64,000 nt of DNA from Heliopora coerulea (Eukaryota; Cnidaria; Anthozoa; Scleralcyonacea; Helioporidae), in assembly GCA_030142905.1 (NCBI GenBank), contig JASJOG010000136.1, forward strand, positions 1 through 64,000, in the 5' to 3' direction. Shown here piece after piece: positions 34,730-47,169 of the stretch. The position numbers and the translations under genes are program-made. The first letter of the stretch is position 1, and each line of letters opens with the position of its first letter. The notes under the pieces are model-generated. The model ran no database searches. It was not told the origin of the DNA and saw nothing but the letters and a program-made list of their open reading frames with translations.

Positions 34730-36950
34730 TGTGTCACAGTATGACACACACGCACTTTAACAGTTTTGTGTGATTCTTTCAAATGACCTCAAATATTTTC
34801 AAGGTTTTGCTAGGAGCCATTATGCGGTGGGACGTCAAAATTACGTCACTCATAAGTCTACTGATATAAGAAAGAGTTAGAAAAGGTCAGTCTTCATAGT
34901 TTTAAAAATTAAACGAAGCAAATTTCGTTTGCACTAAATTTTCACTTCGTAAGTACTTTAAGCTCAAAACCAAGCAGAATCAAGTTGCAGGTCAAGTCTG
35001 GCGATACGCTGCATATGGGAGACTTTTTTTTCCAACGCTGTCTGAAAAAAGGCGCCTTGAATGGACGCGTACTTATTTATAATGCTATATATTTTTGACT
35101 GAACTGTCACTTAAGTATCTGACCTGACTTCGCTGCCATGATGTGGTTTTTGTGTCTGCTGACCATGCCAGCACATCTTGATGGCTTGAAAAATACTGAG
35201 TGGGATAAGGGGGTACAGATATAAGGCTTAGAGTATAATTATCGTTCCAATGTATTTGCTGGTCAGAACACAATATTTGGGTCTTGTTCAACCTTCTACC
35301 ATTGACTACTGCATAGTCAGTCGAAACATCTTAGCTTTTATCAACTTTTCCTCTTTGATTTAGGTCATAGCCCTCCCCAATTTACTTTGAAGGTTATTAG
35401 CAACAGATCCCGGCGCTCTTCTTCTAATTTATGTATACTGTCTGTTTTGTTTTAAAATTTGCTTTGAACCAATGAGCAGCAAATATGCATATGTTAAATA
35501 TCAATAAAAACGATACCTGGTTGGCTTAACGCATCAAGCGTGAAGTTTGCCCACAGAGAAAGACTTTAGCTGTGAAAAATTTCTTGCTAATTGTAATGTG
35601 ATGCCGTTCCTCAAAGCGAAAGAGGGAAATCTTATTGGAAAGTTAATCAGTAAAGCGAAACAAGAGAAAGGAAGTTGAACAATCGCAGTTACTCCGCGGA
35701 GGTCCTTCGGCCCTGAGTATGTAGCTTAGGTAAGTTTTCAATTTGTCAGCTTATTCGAAACAGTGAGTCCGTTCTGAGGTGGAATGAGTTGCAATGTCAG
35801 CTTACATCGAATGAACAGCAAAAGTCTCCAATCCTAAGCTGTGACGAGCACAACTGAACAGAAGAGAAAGACATACATTTCTTCCTAATGGTATAGTTCT
35901 GGGGAATCAAGAATTAGTGACGAAAAAGTTAACACTAACCGATACAATACTTCCGGTTTGCACAACATCTGATGAGCTAATGTCTTCTCTTACGTTGCTA
36001 AATTTGAAGATTTTTTGCTCGTTATACTTAAAGATCGAGGTGGAACTTTTAATTCAAAAGAGCTTATCGATTTAGACATTTATTGCGTAAGTAGGGCAAA
36101 AATTTAAGTACCTCGGAATCTGCTTCACCGGAATGTGATGACGCAGTGTTATTTACCAAGTGCGAGAAGATTTTGATCCCGTTACACTGCAGTAAAACGT
36201 TTATGATGAAAAATTATAGCTAGAGTACTTCCCGGCCGGCTTAGAAAAACAGACATTACATCAGCAGCTTGTACATCAAATTAACTGCTAAGTTTGAATT
36301 CACAGACGTTCGAATTATGTTCTGAGTTGAAGAAATTGTCACCGCAGGAAATCATCAAATGATGAGTTTTAGCATGCCCACAGTATGTTGTTTAGTATTG
36401 AGTAAGTTGAGCTATTTGGGGTTTTGGTTCAAAAATAAGATAAATCATTTTAATATAACATGCATCAGTAGAAGACATTTCCTAAACAATCAGAAAATAT
36501 ATCAAGATTGTGTGTCTTGCGTGGAATACTTTCAGGTAAATCTCATGAAATACCTTAAATGGCCGAGATGGTTTCTTTTGATTCTAAAAGCCTGGATGTG
36601 TAGCTGTTTTCAAAAGGACTTTTACACCACCAACTGCTTAGTTTATTTATGCTCGCGTACGCTTCTTTAATGTTTAAGTTTATTTGATATTTAAACCAAC
36701 GCAAATCTCAAAGGTAATGAAACCTGTCATGTGTTATGCAGACGTTTCAATAAATGAACTTATTCTTCAGTCGAACGTGGCACTAAGCCTTAAGCAGCAG
36801 CATGAAAACTTCTAAAATGCACAGTCCTGCTGGGCCGCACGCCTTTCCAGGAGCAACCACATTGCTTGACACTGCTAAATTTCTGGTTTTAAATTCGGTT
36901 AAAGTATGCTGGGTCATACGAATGTGTGAGTGTATGTATGTGTGTGTATA
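34730..36950. other. Gene-poor stretch
   Basis: About 2.2 kb. Small open frames exist (35,085-35,291 minus; 36,359-36,670 plus) but show no family signatures. No tandem repeats beyond short AT runs. I see nothing to annotate. Confidence 0.45.

Positions 36951-36957
<7 letters not shown>

Positions 36958-36985
<28 letters not shown>
36958..36985. repeat. (TA)n microsatellite at 5' edge of Penelope element 4
   Basis: GTATATGTGTATATATA... run. Recognisable PLE coding begins about 30 bp further on. Confidence 0.88.
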
Positions 36986-36987
<2 letters not shown>

Positions 36988-37014
36988 TTCTGTATATTTA
37001 TATATATAAATATA

Positions 37015-38960
37015 TATGACCCAGTAGTGATCTGGGGTTTAAAGGAATGCAGGAAAGAGGCTTATGCTCAAATAGGGGAGTTCGAGATTTATGAAAGGGT
37101 GGATAATAAATCGGTCAAGGAACTAAATGAGAAAGTCGTTATGAAATTAAAGGATTTAAAAAATAAAGGGGTAATCTCGGATGAAGATCGTGCAAATTGA
37201 AAACCAGAGAAGGAAGCTAAAATTGGTAGATTTTATCTTCCCAAAATCCATGAGAGATTATTAAAAGTACCGGGCAGACCAGTGGTGTCTAATGGTGGAA
37301 CACCTACTGAAAATATTTTAGAATTCTTGGATTTTTATTTACAACCGGTGGTTAAAACGTTACCTTATGTTATGAAAGATACTACCGATTTTTATGTCGA
37401 CTGAAGGAATTGGGTGATTCTAGGACTTGCTCTTATTTGTAGTATGGATGCAGTGGGTCTGTATCCACATATCCCTCATGATGAGCGTTTGGAAAGTATG
37501 AGGTCGGTTTTAAGTGAATATAATAGGAATTGATGGGGGATTGCCAGTGGACGATTTGATAGATTTGGCAGAATTGATTTTAAAAAAGAATTATTTTGAA
37601 TTGAGTTTAAAATCTATCACCAGAAATTGGATACGGCTATAGGCACTAAGTTTGCACCTTCCTTCGCTAATATTTTTATGCCGAAGTAGGAAGAAATAAT
37701 GTTAAGTAAATACCACGTGGATCCTTTGGTCTGGTAACGTTTTTGGATGATGTTTTTCTCATTTGGCTTCATGGGAAGGAGACCTTACTTGAATTTTTGA
37801 ATTTTGTAAATGGTTACCATCCTTGTATTAAGTATACTTGGGAGTGGTCCACGGAGAGGCTTTCTTACTTAGATCTTATGATTTTGGTTAAAGATGAAAG
37901 GATTTTGACAGACGTGTATTCTACGCCAACGGATACACATCAGTATTTGCATTACGGGTCGTGTCACACGACGCATGTTAAGAAGGGAATTCCCTATGGT
38001 CAAGCTCTTAGGATGAAACGTATATGTAGCACGAAAGGAACTTATAATAGGAGAACAGAGATGGTCAGAGGGAATTTGAAAAAAAAGGGTTTTAACAAAA
38101 GTTTTGTTGGTTCCCAACTTAACAAGGCCAAAGGAATCTCCAGGGATAGCCTACTTTGTCAGGAAGAGAGAAAAGGGAAAAAGAGGGATATGACTTCATT
38201 AGTTATGACTTCCATCCAGCGTTATCGGGGGTTGGAAAAATTGTGGATTCACTTTGGCCGATTTTACAGGCGTCGGATAGAACAGCAAAAATATTTAACG
38301 AAAAACCTAGGATAGTGTACCGGAGGCCTAGAAATTTAAAAGAGTTTGGTGAGGACAAGGGTTAGGATGGAAGATATAGGAGATAAAGGAATAAGAAAAT
38401 GTGATAAATCACGCTGCCAGATTGGCAGCTTTGTAGAAGAGGGAAGTGGTTTGGGGGATAGTCGTGGGCATATGTATTATATAAATTACGGTTTTGATTG
38501 CGATTCGGCAGGAGTGATTTACTTATTAACTTGTAAGAGATGTGCAAAAATATACGTGAGGAGTACAGTTACATCCTTTCGAAAGAGGTTTAATAGTTAT
38601 AAAAGTAGCTTGAAACGGTTTGAAAAAGGTCCAAGGGTTATTGTGGGCGAGCATCTGTATGCTGATTTTTATGAAGGACATCAGGAAATTGAAGATATTC
38701 AAGTTAAGATAATAGATTGAACGGATGTAAATGACCCTACGTTTAGAGAAGGCTTTTGGACTTATAAATTAGATACCTTTATTCCGAAAGGTTTGAACCT
38801 TAGGGATTTCTCATAATTTTTTAATTGTAAAAACTGTTTTTGGTATAAATAGGGGCTCCTTACCTTGTAATCTGTATCCTTGATAAAGGGGCAGCTTCCC
38901 GAAACGTTGGAGTTGAGTCAATATAGATTTTAATCTGCGAGGTTTTATGTTTTTAAGATT
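37015..38960 (+). mobile_element. Penelope-like element 4, RT plus GIY-YIG, many stops
   Basis: Plus-strand relative of element 2. The N-terminal part (LNEKVVMKLKDLKNKGVISD) precedes RT blocks: GRFYLPKIHERLLKVPGRPV, CSMDAVGLYPHIPHDERL (catalytic Asp), TAIGTKFAPSFANIFM, FLDDVFLIW and KKGIPYGQALRMKRIC. The nuclease segment (38,370-38,815) has VIYLLTCKRCAKIYVRSTVT, where the usual Gly of YIG is Arg, then RKRFNSYKSS. Stops at 37,198, near 37,403, 37,534 and 37,687, and others, make it a pseudogene. A degenerate hammerhead-like motif follows at 38,879-38,906. Confidence 0.88.
38879..38908 (+). ncRNA. Degenerate hammerhead-like motif in Penelope element 4
   Basis: CTTGATAAAGGGGCAGC then TTCCCGAAACG: stem and GAAAC kept, CUGAUGA changed to UUGAUAA as in element 2. 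Probably a relic of an ancestral ribozyme. Confidence 0.5.
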
Positions 38961-38969
38961 TGGGAGCTG

Positions 38970-39600
38970 GAGGTGTTTGACTTTTTATATGTATACGTAT
39001 ACGGATATGTCGATGAGCCCCAAGATAAATCATGCAGTTGCCGCAATAAATCAAATTGTCCCCTGGACGGCGAATGTTTAGCAAATAACATTTTTTACAA
39101 GGCAACAGTCACCGCAGAGGGCCAAGACAAAGTACATCGGTATTACGGAGCATGCATTTATAACTAGATACGACAATCACCAGCAGTTGAAGCATTCAAC
39201 AGCAACCGCCTTTTCAAAGTATACTTGGCATTAAAAGGAGTCACAAACGAACTATTCAATCAAATTGTCAATCGTTAAGCTAGCTCGTGCCTATAGTGGC
39301 GAGTCCAAACAGTGAACTTGTGCCTTGTCGAAATACTTTGCATACTAAACGCTGATAAACGAATTTTATTAAATAAGAAATCGGACATTATTTCCCAGTG
39401 CAGGCACAAGCGCAAATTCTTATGTCAATTTTTATGCAAACAGTCTTGGGCTTTAGAATTTCAATTCAATTATGCAAGCACCTTTTAGATTTATAAGCGT
39501 TTTGTAATTAGATGTAACTTTAGTCTGATGATCGCCCAGAGCATGAAACTCGAGTAACCGAGAGAAATTGTTTTAGCCTTGGTAAGCAGAGTGCTCAATG
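38970..39600 (+). mobile_element. Penelope-like element 5 relic with hammerhead-like 3' end
   Basis: The frame 38,973-39,167 contains SCSCRNKSNCPLDGECLANN followed by IFYKATVTA, the Cys-rich linker and nuclease start of the same lineage as the element at 59 kb (CSCKVKETCPLEGNYLTES). The rest is decayed. At 39,525-39,549 CTGATGA and GAAAC occur with 13 bases between, a hammerhead-like core with a weak stem II. Confidence 0.65.
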
Positions 39601-39620
39601 CAAAGTCGCAGAGCTTTATA

Positions 39621-39799
39621 GTAATAATTTATTGTTGCTTATCTAATATGTTTACAGCTTGTTGTTACACCGTGTTTTATGCTTTCATAATCATCAGACG
39701 ACTGATGATTGCGAAACGATTTCGTCTGATGATTCCAAAAGCATCAAACATGGTGTAACGACAAACTGTAAACATATTAGATAAGCAACAATAAATCAT

Positions 39800-39802
<3 letters not shown>
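39621..39802. repeat. Foldback of two Penelope 3' ends, hammerhead-like motif in each arm
   Basis: Left arm TTATTGTTGCTTATCTAATA ... mirrors right arm TATTAGATAAGCAACAATAA, about 85 bp each, meeting near 39,710. These arm sequences match the 3' end of the Penelope copy at 59,800-59,850. The complement of the left arm contains CTGATGA (39,696-39,690) and the right arm contains CTGATGA (39,724-39,730), with GAAAC decayed to AAAAC or CAAAC. (TA)n follows immediately (39,804-39,834). Confidence 0.8.

Positions 39803-39803
<1 letters not shown>

Positions 39804-39834
<31 letters not shown>
39804..39834. repeat. (TA)n microsatellite
   Basis: Pure TA run adjoining the foldback. The following 100 bp (GTGAGGTCTGTATGGGAAAA) resembles 61,925-61,960, which also follows a TA tract, so it is part of a dispersed repeat. 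Confidence 0.88.
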
Positions 39835-39839
<5 letters not shown>

Positions 39840-40339
39840 TTATTTACCAAGTGAGGTCTGTATGGGAAAATATTTCCCTGGGGGTTTTCGAACAAAACTA
39901 GTAAACTTAGAGGTGAAGTCAGTGCTAAAATTGTTCTGTACAGACCGAACAAACGAGGTTAATAATTCATAGTGTCGATCTTGGTTCCTTCCTTCATCGA
40001 TCTTCACGCTTTTCCTCTTTTTGCCATGTGGCAGTTTGGACTCACCTCTTTTTGCATCTATTCGTGTAGTTTGTGCTCAAAATTTTCCTTAAAAAGGGTT
40101 AATTACATGTCGTTAGCAGTAAGTTAATCTTGTAAAACATACCTGAATCTGGTTGGTTTGTCTTCAAATCATTTCAGAATTTTTCTCATCACAACCTGTC
40201 TGTATGGAAAGGTATTGAACGCTTGGGCAAGAAAAGAGTGCAGTAAACTTAAAATGAGATACTCTGACGTTTTTTTCCCAGAGAGATAAAGAATCTTTGG
40301 CCAAAAATCAACCAGGCTTAAATAATATCGACGACAACA

Positions 40340-41183
40340 ATGGCAGTGAAACTATTCCGCGAAGAAGAGTTAAACTTCTTTAAATTTTCGTCTATCGTCC
40401 TCGATGAATTTCCCAAGGGACTACGTCAGACATTTGAGACGATGTGGAACACCAAGATTGCTGTGTTGCCTGGCTGTCAACTTTGGGATGACTCTCCAGC
40501 TGTTCGCAATATGCTTCTTTGCAGAGAGGGTGGTAAAACAGATATACCGACAAGCAAGTCGATTCAAGACTGGGATTGTACCGCACTATTTAAAGCCACC
40601 ATCTTTGCCAAGACATTTGCTTTGCCAAGTGGCAAGACATTGAATGACAGTTACGTAAAGAAAAAGAAACTAGCGAGTGGCTCATTCCATCCATCGCTGA
40701 ACAGTCCTAGCGGAGATCAAGATGAAACGCTGGCGCTGGCTATTGATCAACTACGACGCCTAAGAAATATACTCTGCCACACAGCTGAACCCAGACTCGA
40801 CAAAGTCACATTTGATCAGTATGCGCAGTTAGCAAAGGATGCATTTGTGGCGTTGAAGCTGAATACCGCTTCTATCGATGCGACTGGAAACCTAGCCGAG
40901 GCTGACTTTCCCACCAACAAATTTTTTGAATTGAGAGAATCCCTACTGAAAGAGGTCCAGGCGAGTAATTTGTTTCTTAGGAAGGAAGTAATTAGCAATC
41001 AGCTAACGAAAACTCAAGAGATAATAGAAGATATTGCTGTCTTAAAGCTCAAAGCAGAAAGAAACGAGGAACTAAATGAACAGCTACTCCAAGAGACAAA
41101 GAAAACCAGAACCGAAGTAATAGATGAAATCAAGTCACAGACCAAAGATGTCAACAGCAACACCGTTAAAAGTACCACATTAG
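40340..41183 (+). CDS. HEPN (DZIP3/hRUL138-like) domain exon, likely first exon of the STAND gene
   Basis: Starts at ATG in a good context (ACAACAATGG) and runs 281 codons plus one base to a GTAAGC donor at 41,184. The frame beyond that is intron. The domain matches the DZIP3-type HEPN: FPKGLRQTFETMWNTK near residues 23-38, IQDWDCTALFKATIFAK near 75-91, and RRLRNILCHTAEP near residue 138, which contains the HEPN R-x4-H motif (RNILCH) of HEPN ribonucleases. After residue 200 a charged helical stretch (LKLKAERNEELNEQLLQETK) looks coiled-coil. The donor is phase 1 (final G) and joins in frame to the phosphorylase-like exon at 47,830. It would also join the decayed NB-ARC exon at 43,193. By analogy it is an effector or oligomerisation module of an immune-type protein; RNase activity is inferred. 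Confidence 0.85.
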
Positions 41184-43192
41184 GTAAGCGTGTAATTGAA
41201 ACTCTTTTTAATTTTTTTCTAGTCGACTTTGGTTTGAAGTTGAACAATTTCGATCTCTTTGTGTGTTCTTGTCTTCGTTTTTCAAAGCCTAGCTCAAACA
41301 ATAAGCGATCATGTTTACTAAGTTAAAATGCGTCATGGTCAAAACTAAAAAAACAAAATCGTATCTAAGTGAGGGTAGGTCTGAGGGATGAACCCCCAAC
41401 ATCGATTTCCTTCACGTAAAACAATACGAAAGCGTATTTAAAATCATGCATGAGAAGGAGTATTTCATCAGGTATTCAAACATTAGATGACAGTCATTTA
41501 ATTGTTGTGTTAATGTCGCAATGCATTGTTTTAAAAATCTTATTCCTATTTCTACGTAGCTCGTGCATGCATTCTTCATGAGGTAATATCAGTGCTATTA
41601 ACAATCTGCCATCATCGCTTGTCTGATCGAGGAGAAGAGACTTGAAATGCAGGCCTCAAGGAGGCGGTTGGATGATATCGAGTGTTGTTTAGAAGGAAGT
41701 GAATAAAGGTTTTTAGCGGATGATGATACACGGATTACGGACATCCACAGAAACGAGGGACTGTAGCCCCCTACAACTAAGTTTTATACCACTTGTTGTG
41801 AAATTTCTCGGGTAGGCATGCAAAATGCTGTAATTTTACCTCAAGCCTCCCCACTCGAAATTTTGCTCCACCGCCCCCGAACTATACAGTTAATTTCCCT
41901 CGGGCTGTACTAACTGGCCCTCATCGGGTAGCAGATTTAACAATTGGTACAGCTCATTTTATGACATTGCGTACAAGTACTTTTCAAAAATATTTCTTCA
42001 GAGTTCGGCTAGCAACTTCTAGTGGTGAAGTTTGATAGAAAGTACGCGAGGCAATTCTCATCGTAAAATATAATTATATGGCGCATGTAAACACATAAAT
42101 TGAGGAGTTAACTTGTCGATTTTATCGAAGATTGCATGCATAACGTGAAGCGTACTTATGGAGAAAAGAAACCGATCATAAGTTGACAGGAAATATTTAC
42201 TCAACGAAGTACCTAATGGCTAAACTACGCACTTTAAACAATTATTAATTGAAGGTATCGTATTTGAAACTATTTAACTCTTGAACCGCCAGCCTGCCAG
42301 GTCGTCCCTTCTTGACTACTAAAATAATCCAACGTTAGCCAAAGTAAAACTATAAAGTTCCTGAATAGCAACGGCTATGAAAGCTTTTCAGAGTTGCGGG
42401 TGTCCGTGTCTTACAAAATGCCTTAAAGAGTGCCACGCCGTTAGATGAACTTCAAAGATAACTTACTACGTTCACAAGGTGCAAGATAACAATTTTAAGA
42501 ACTTTCTTTATTGAAAATAGCACTTTACAATTTATAGAGCTATAGATAGGTTCCAAAATGTCTCCGTCGCTGTTCAGTCATTGCATATGAATGATTTTAC
42601 AAATTAAACCAATATCTAACGCGTTAAGTATGTCCTCATGAGAATGACAAATAGCCGACGCATTTAACCTCGGAGCAGTCATGGTGCATCTGAGGTACGT
42701 TTTTATGCGGCGTAGCCTACTGAAGTAGTGTTAAGCCTCGCTTGACGTGGGTGAACAGACCAACAGCAATCTGCAGAGGGCCTCTACATTCCCATAAAGT
42801 ATTTCCTTTTCATATATAAAACCTTCATCAGTAATGATGAACCAGAATGTGCTTCGCAGCCACAACGTCAATTATCTATTTGACTAAAATATTGTTGGTG
42901 TCCTGCCTATTTTGTACACCCGCTGTCCAGAAATTGCGGGTGTCCGGACATCTGGACACCCGCTGCTTCCAGAGCCCTCGCTAAAAAGCAACTGTGCCTG
43001 GTAAAAGATTAAGTGATGATAATTTCGGGTGGAAATTTCAAAGTTGCTTACATGAAGCATGCATGCATCGGGGAAAAATGCTTTTACATAATTATAATAT
43101 ATTTAAAATACAGTTATATCCAGATAAATATTCGGCATAAATCTATCCGTTTCCAATGAAGCCCAGCTAAGATATATTTTATTTTTTATCAG
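41184..43192. other. Intron after HEPN exon (first part)
   Basis: About 2 kb, no coding signatures. GCGGGTGTCC(G) motifs recur at about 42,396, 42,939 and, inverted, 42,955, hinting at a small repeat. Nothing else recognised. Confidence 0.5.
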
Positions 43193-46100
43193 GTAATCAT
43201 AATTTATTACCCAAGTCGTGCCTTCCACCCATGGTGCCTTACTTTACAGCTCGCGAAACTGAATACAAAGAGATTATTACTTCCATGACGTCTGAGTCGA
43301 CACGACTAGTCAACATTTGGGGGTAACCGGGATTTGGGAAAACGTCCACAGCTATTGCGGTTGGGCATCACCTTCGATCACAAGGAAACCCTGTTTATTT
43401 TTTTACATGTCGAGGGATAAACTCAAAGGACGAATTGATTTCGAAATTTCTCAGTCTCTTTAAGCGTCCCTCGACGTCAACTGTAAATGCAAATTTACCC
43501 CCAGATAACGAGCTCTATAGCATTTTAGGCGAGATTTCTAGTCGCATTTTTGTTATTCTCGATAATCTTGATGATCTTTTTGCTTCTACTGAATCAAATG
43601 ATGACACCACGTCAGTGAAAGATCATGTGTTGCTGTTCATTGTAGAGATTCTCATGCGCAGCCAAAGCGTACGTTTTCTTACTACTGCAAGAGAATCCCT
43701 CCAGTACATAGGTTTAAAATTGGAAGGAATGGAGAGCTTCAGAATAGGGCCCTTAGACCAACTATCCTCTGAAAGTCTAGTGTGCAAATTTCTTCAATCT
43801 GCCACCAAAGATGGTCCACGACAAATATCAAACATTTGTGGAAATGTGCCGCTAGCCATAAAATTGCTGTGTTTTTTAATTATTGAAGATAACCAAACAC
43901 CAAATAAATCTCTTCAAATGCTACTTGAATCTTCAGAGAGTAAACTAAAAATATTAGACAATCCTGATTATCCCTCTGATTTAAGATTACATATCCTCTT
44001 TGAATCTTCTTTTAATCGACTTTCTCAGATAGAACGAGAAGCATTGATTTCTCTGTCGGTATTTATCGGGGCAAATTTTGATTCCAACGCTGCAGCAGCT
44101 GTTATAGGAGGAAGTGAAACGCAAGCGAGACGAACCTTGAGGAATCTTGTGAGAAAATCCTTCATTGATTTAAGTACCGAAAGCAAGACGTATTCTCTCC
44201 ACCCGCTCCTTCGTTCTTCGCGGTTGAAATGGGAAGAAATGAGGAGGGACAAGCCACCCTTCATTCCTCAAGAACTCGGTTCAACGATTATTACATACTT
44301 CGTTTCGGACAACTAAACGAGCTGTTTATAACTGGTGTTTCATTGAGAGCCTTCTCCACTTTTTACCAGGAAAAGCAAAACATCTGGTTAAGTTTTCATG
44401 AGGGTTTTCGGGACGAAATACTCTACGAGAAATTACTTGATGTTCTCGCTAAAGCTGAACTGTTCTTAGCTGCTCTTTACGTACACAATTATTGGAAAAT
44501 CGAATCCCTGTACGATTTAGCATTGAAAACAGCACGTAAACAAGAGAACGATTCTGCTTACTCTAAGCTTGTCGTGAGCAAATATTGGTCTGAAATTCTC
44601 TATTTCAGTACCACAGGAATACCGACAACGCAAAACAGAGAAAGCGAAGAGAAAATTTGCCCGTTATCAGGCGCAATTAAAGCGAAGTATCTGTGCTACC
44701 AAGGTATTCACGCTTTTTCTGACGAAAGGACAGACCACGGTATTCGACTAATTCAGAAAAGTCTTCCTGATTTGAAAGACACCGCTGAACACAAGATTCT
44801 GAAAATTTTGACATCCCAGCTTCTTGCTCTCTATTATAATTTCTTAAAGAATCCAGAGGAATCAATGCAATTTAGTAAAATGTCCTACGAAAATTGCAGA
44901 ACGATTCGGGAATCGAAACTTTTCCTCATCGCTGGATTGGAAGATCCAGTGGCAGAAGCTAAAGAACGAAGACCATGTGACAGTTCCACATTACTAAACC
45001 AGCCGTTAAGTTTCCTGGTAATTTTTCTTCTAAGTGTCTGGGCGACGGAATATTTACCTGTTCAGACGAAGACAAACCTATATAACTTTATCCAAGAACT
45101 AGAAGAGGAAGTAGAGGCAATACTGCCCAGCTGGGACAGTGCCTCAGTTGCAATATTTCATATGCGTGATGTGGCTCTCTTGTATTTACGTAAAACTGAC
45201 GAAGCACCATCGATTCATCAAATAGTTAAGGAAATCGAATTGGCCCTTGAAAGAGATAATCACTCTGTCGACCAGGCTAAAGAAAACAGTGATGAGTCAA
45301 GAAAACTCAGACGTCAGAAATTGTTTCTGGAAAGATTGGCGTGATTTTACCGTTCTGCAGGTGGGTACTACAGGATAAACGAACAACACGGTTTGGTTCT
45401 TCAGTTATTCCAGGAAGAACTAGACGTTAGAATGAAACTTTGTAAAAAACAACATCCTAAAACAACCAGCTGGTACAACGATACTGAATGTGAACAAGAA
45501 AGACTGATCGACTTCACTTCACCTTTTCAGTCATTTCATAATGCACCTGACACCACATTACAATTGTTTGGTGACCAATACCGACGGATAGCTGTCTCCT
45601 ACAACAATATTGGAGTTCAACGAAACAATATGGGAGATTACACTTCAGCTCCGCAGTCCCACCAGCGTGCACTTGACATCAGATTAAAACTATATGGTGA
45701 ACAACATCCATAGACAGCTAACTCCTACCACATTATTGGAGTTGTACAAAAAGACATGGGAGACTACACTTCAGCTCTCCAGTCCCATCACCGTGCACTT
45801 GACATCAGATTAAAACAATATGGTGAACAACATGCACAAACAGCTAACTCCTACCACATTATTGGAGTTGTACAAAAAGACATGGGAGACTACACTTCAG
45901 CTCTCCATTCACTCAATCGTGCACGTGACATCAGAATAAAACTATATGGTGAACAACATGTACAGACAGCTAACTCCTACAAGATTATTGGAGTCGTACA
46001 AAAAGACATGGGAGACTACACTTCAGCTCTCCAGTCCCATCACCGTGCACTTGACATCAGATTAAAACTATATGGTGAACAACATGCACAAACAGCTGAC

Positions 46101-46540
46101 TCCTACCACATTATTGGAGTTGTACAAAAAGACATGGGAGACTACACTTCAGCTCTCCATTCACTCAATCGTGCACGTGACATCAGAATAAAACTATATG
46201 GTGAACAACATGTACAGACAGCTAGTTCCTAGCACAATATTGGAGTAGTAGAAGCCAAATTGGGACACTACATCTCAGCCTTCCAGTCACATCTTGCTCA
46301 TTACATTACATCAAACCTACATGGCGAACAACATGCACAGACAACTACTTTCTAAAACCATGTTGCAGCTGTAAAAAACGATTAAATTGGGTTTTCCAGT
46401 CATATTAACGTGTTCTTGACACCAGGTTAAAACTTTATAGTAAATTACATGCACTGACAGCTCACTCTTAGTACAATATTAGAGAGGTATAATGCAACAT
46501 GAGGTACATTAGGCTTCAATGAGCTTGTAACACCCTTCAC
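43193..46540 (+). pseudogene. Decayed NB-ARC plus TPR exon
   Basis: A second copy of the large STAND exon, entered through TTTTTTATCAG with the same phase 1. The NB-ARC order is kept: LPPMVPYFTARETEYKEI, P-loop PGFGKTSTAIAVGHHL, FVILDNLDDLF (Walker B), CGNVPLAIKLL (GLPL-like), then a winged-helix region and SLHPLLRS. It is dead: a TAA at 43,324-43,326 sits inside the P-loop, a one-base deletion near 44,218 shifts the frame, and TGA at 45,342, TAG at 45,711 and TAG at 46,230 follow. About six TPR units of 42 residues (MGDYTSALQSHHRALDI) are readable to 46,232 and decayed remnants to about 46,540. It lies in the intron between the HEPN and phosphorylase exons. Confidence 0.9.
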
Positions 46541-47169
46541 GTGACCAGTCGTCATGCCCGTCTGTGACTGGTTTAACCATTCTGGAGGGCAAAACAATCT
46601 AAACAAATTTATAATGAAGTTCGATCAAGCGAGTAATTTTGAGGAGAACCGCGATTTTTTAAACGTTGAGGGATGTAAGGAGATTCAAAAGGTAACCATT
46701 CCTACTCAAACCTTTACTATGGCAGAGATTATCAACTATTTTATTGAAGTCAAGGCTGGTAAGAAGGGAAAAACCTAGGACTGTAAGTCGCTTGAAGAGT
46801 CTTCGAATGAATTGTTTGAAGAAGGCTTGTTCGAGTGCTCGAGCGAAATATTGGCTATGAAACAGTTGTTTCAAAATTCCACTGTTTGTCAGAGATGCGA
46901 AAAGACAGTGTGTATAAAGTTATTAGAAGAATTCATTCTTGCGGAGATACTCAGTTCATCAAATTGGTGGAGTTTGAGCTTCTGCTGGTTTGACTTAACA
47001 TATATAGGGGAGTTATTTTGCTTTAATTTCATCGAGCTGTTTCTCAAGGGACTGGATGTAGTTCTCCTCTTTAGTAGATTATCTTCCAATTCATTTTCGC
47101 TCTATTTACTATGCAATCTACAAGCCTTCGAGAGTAGCTGAAGCGTTTAATAAAGTGAAGTGTTAATAA
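46541..47169. other. Unrecognised stretch in the same intron
   Basis: Open frames of 74 and 109 codons on plus (46,554 and 46,812) have no recognisable family. No repeat unit seen. Confidence 0.4.

Noticed and set aside
46554..47141. Possible extra exon of the STAND gene
   Set aside because: The frames lack recognisable domains, and the HEPN exon already joins the 47,830 exon in phase, so no extra exon is needed.
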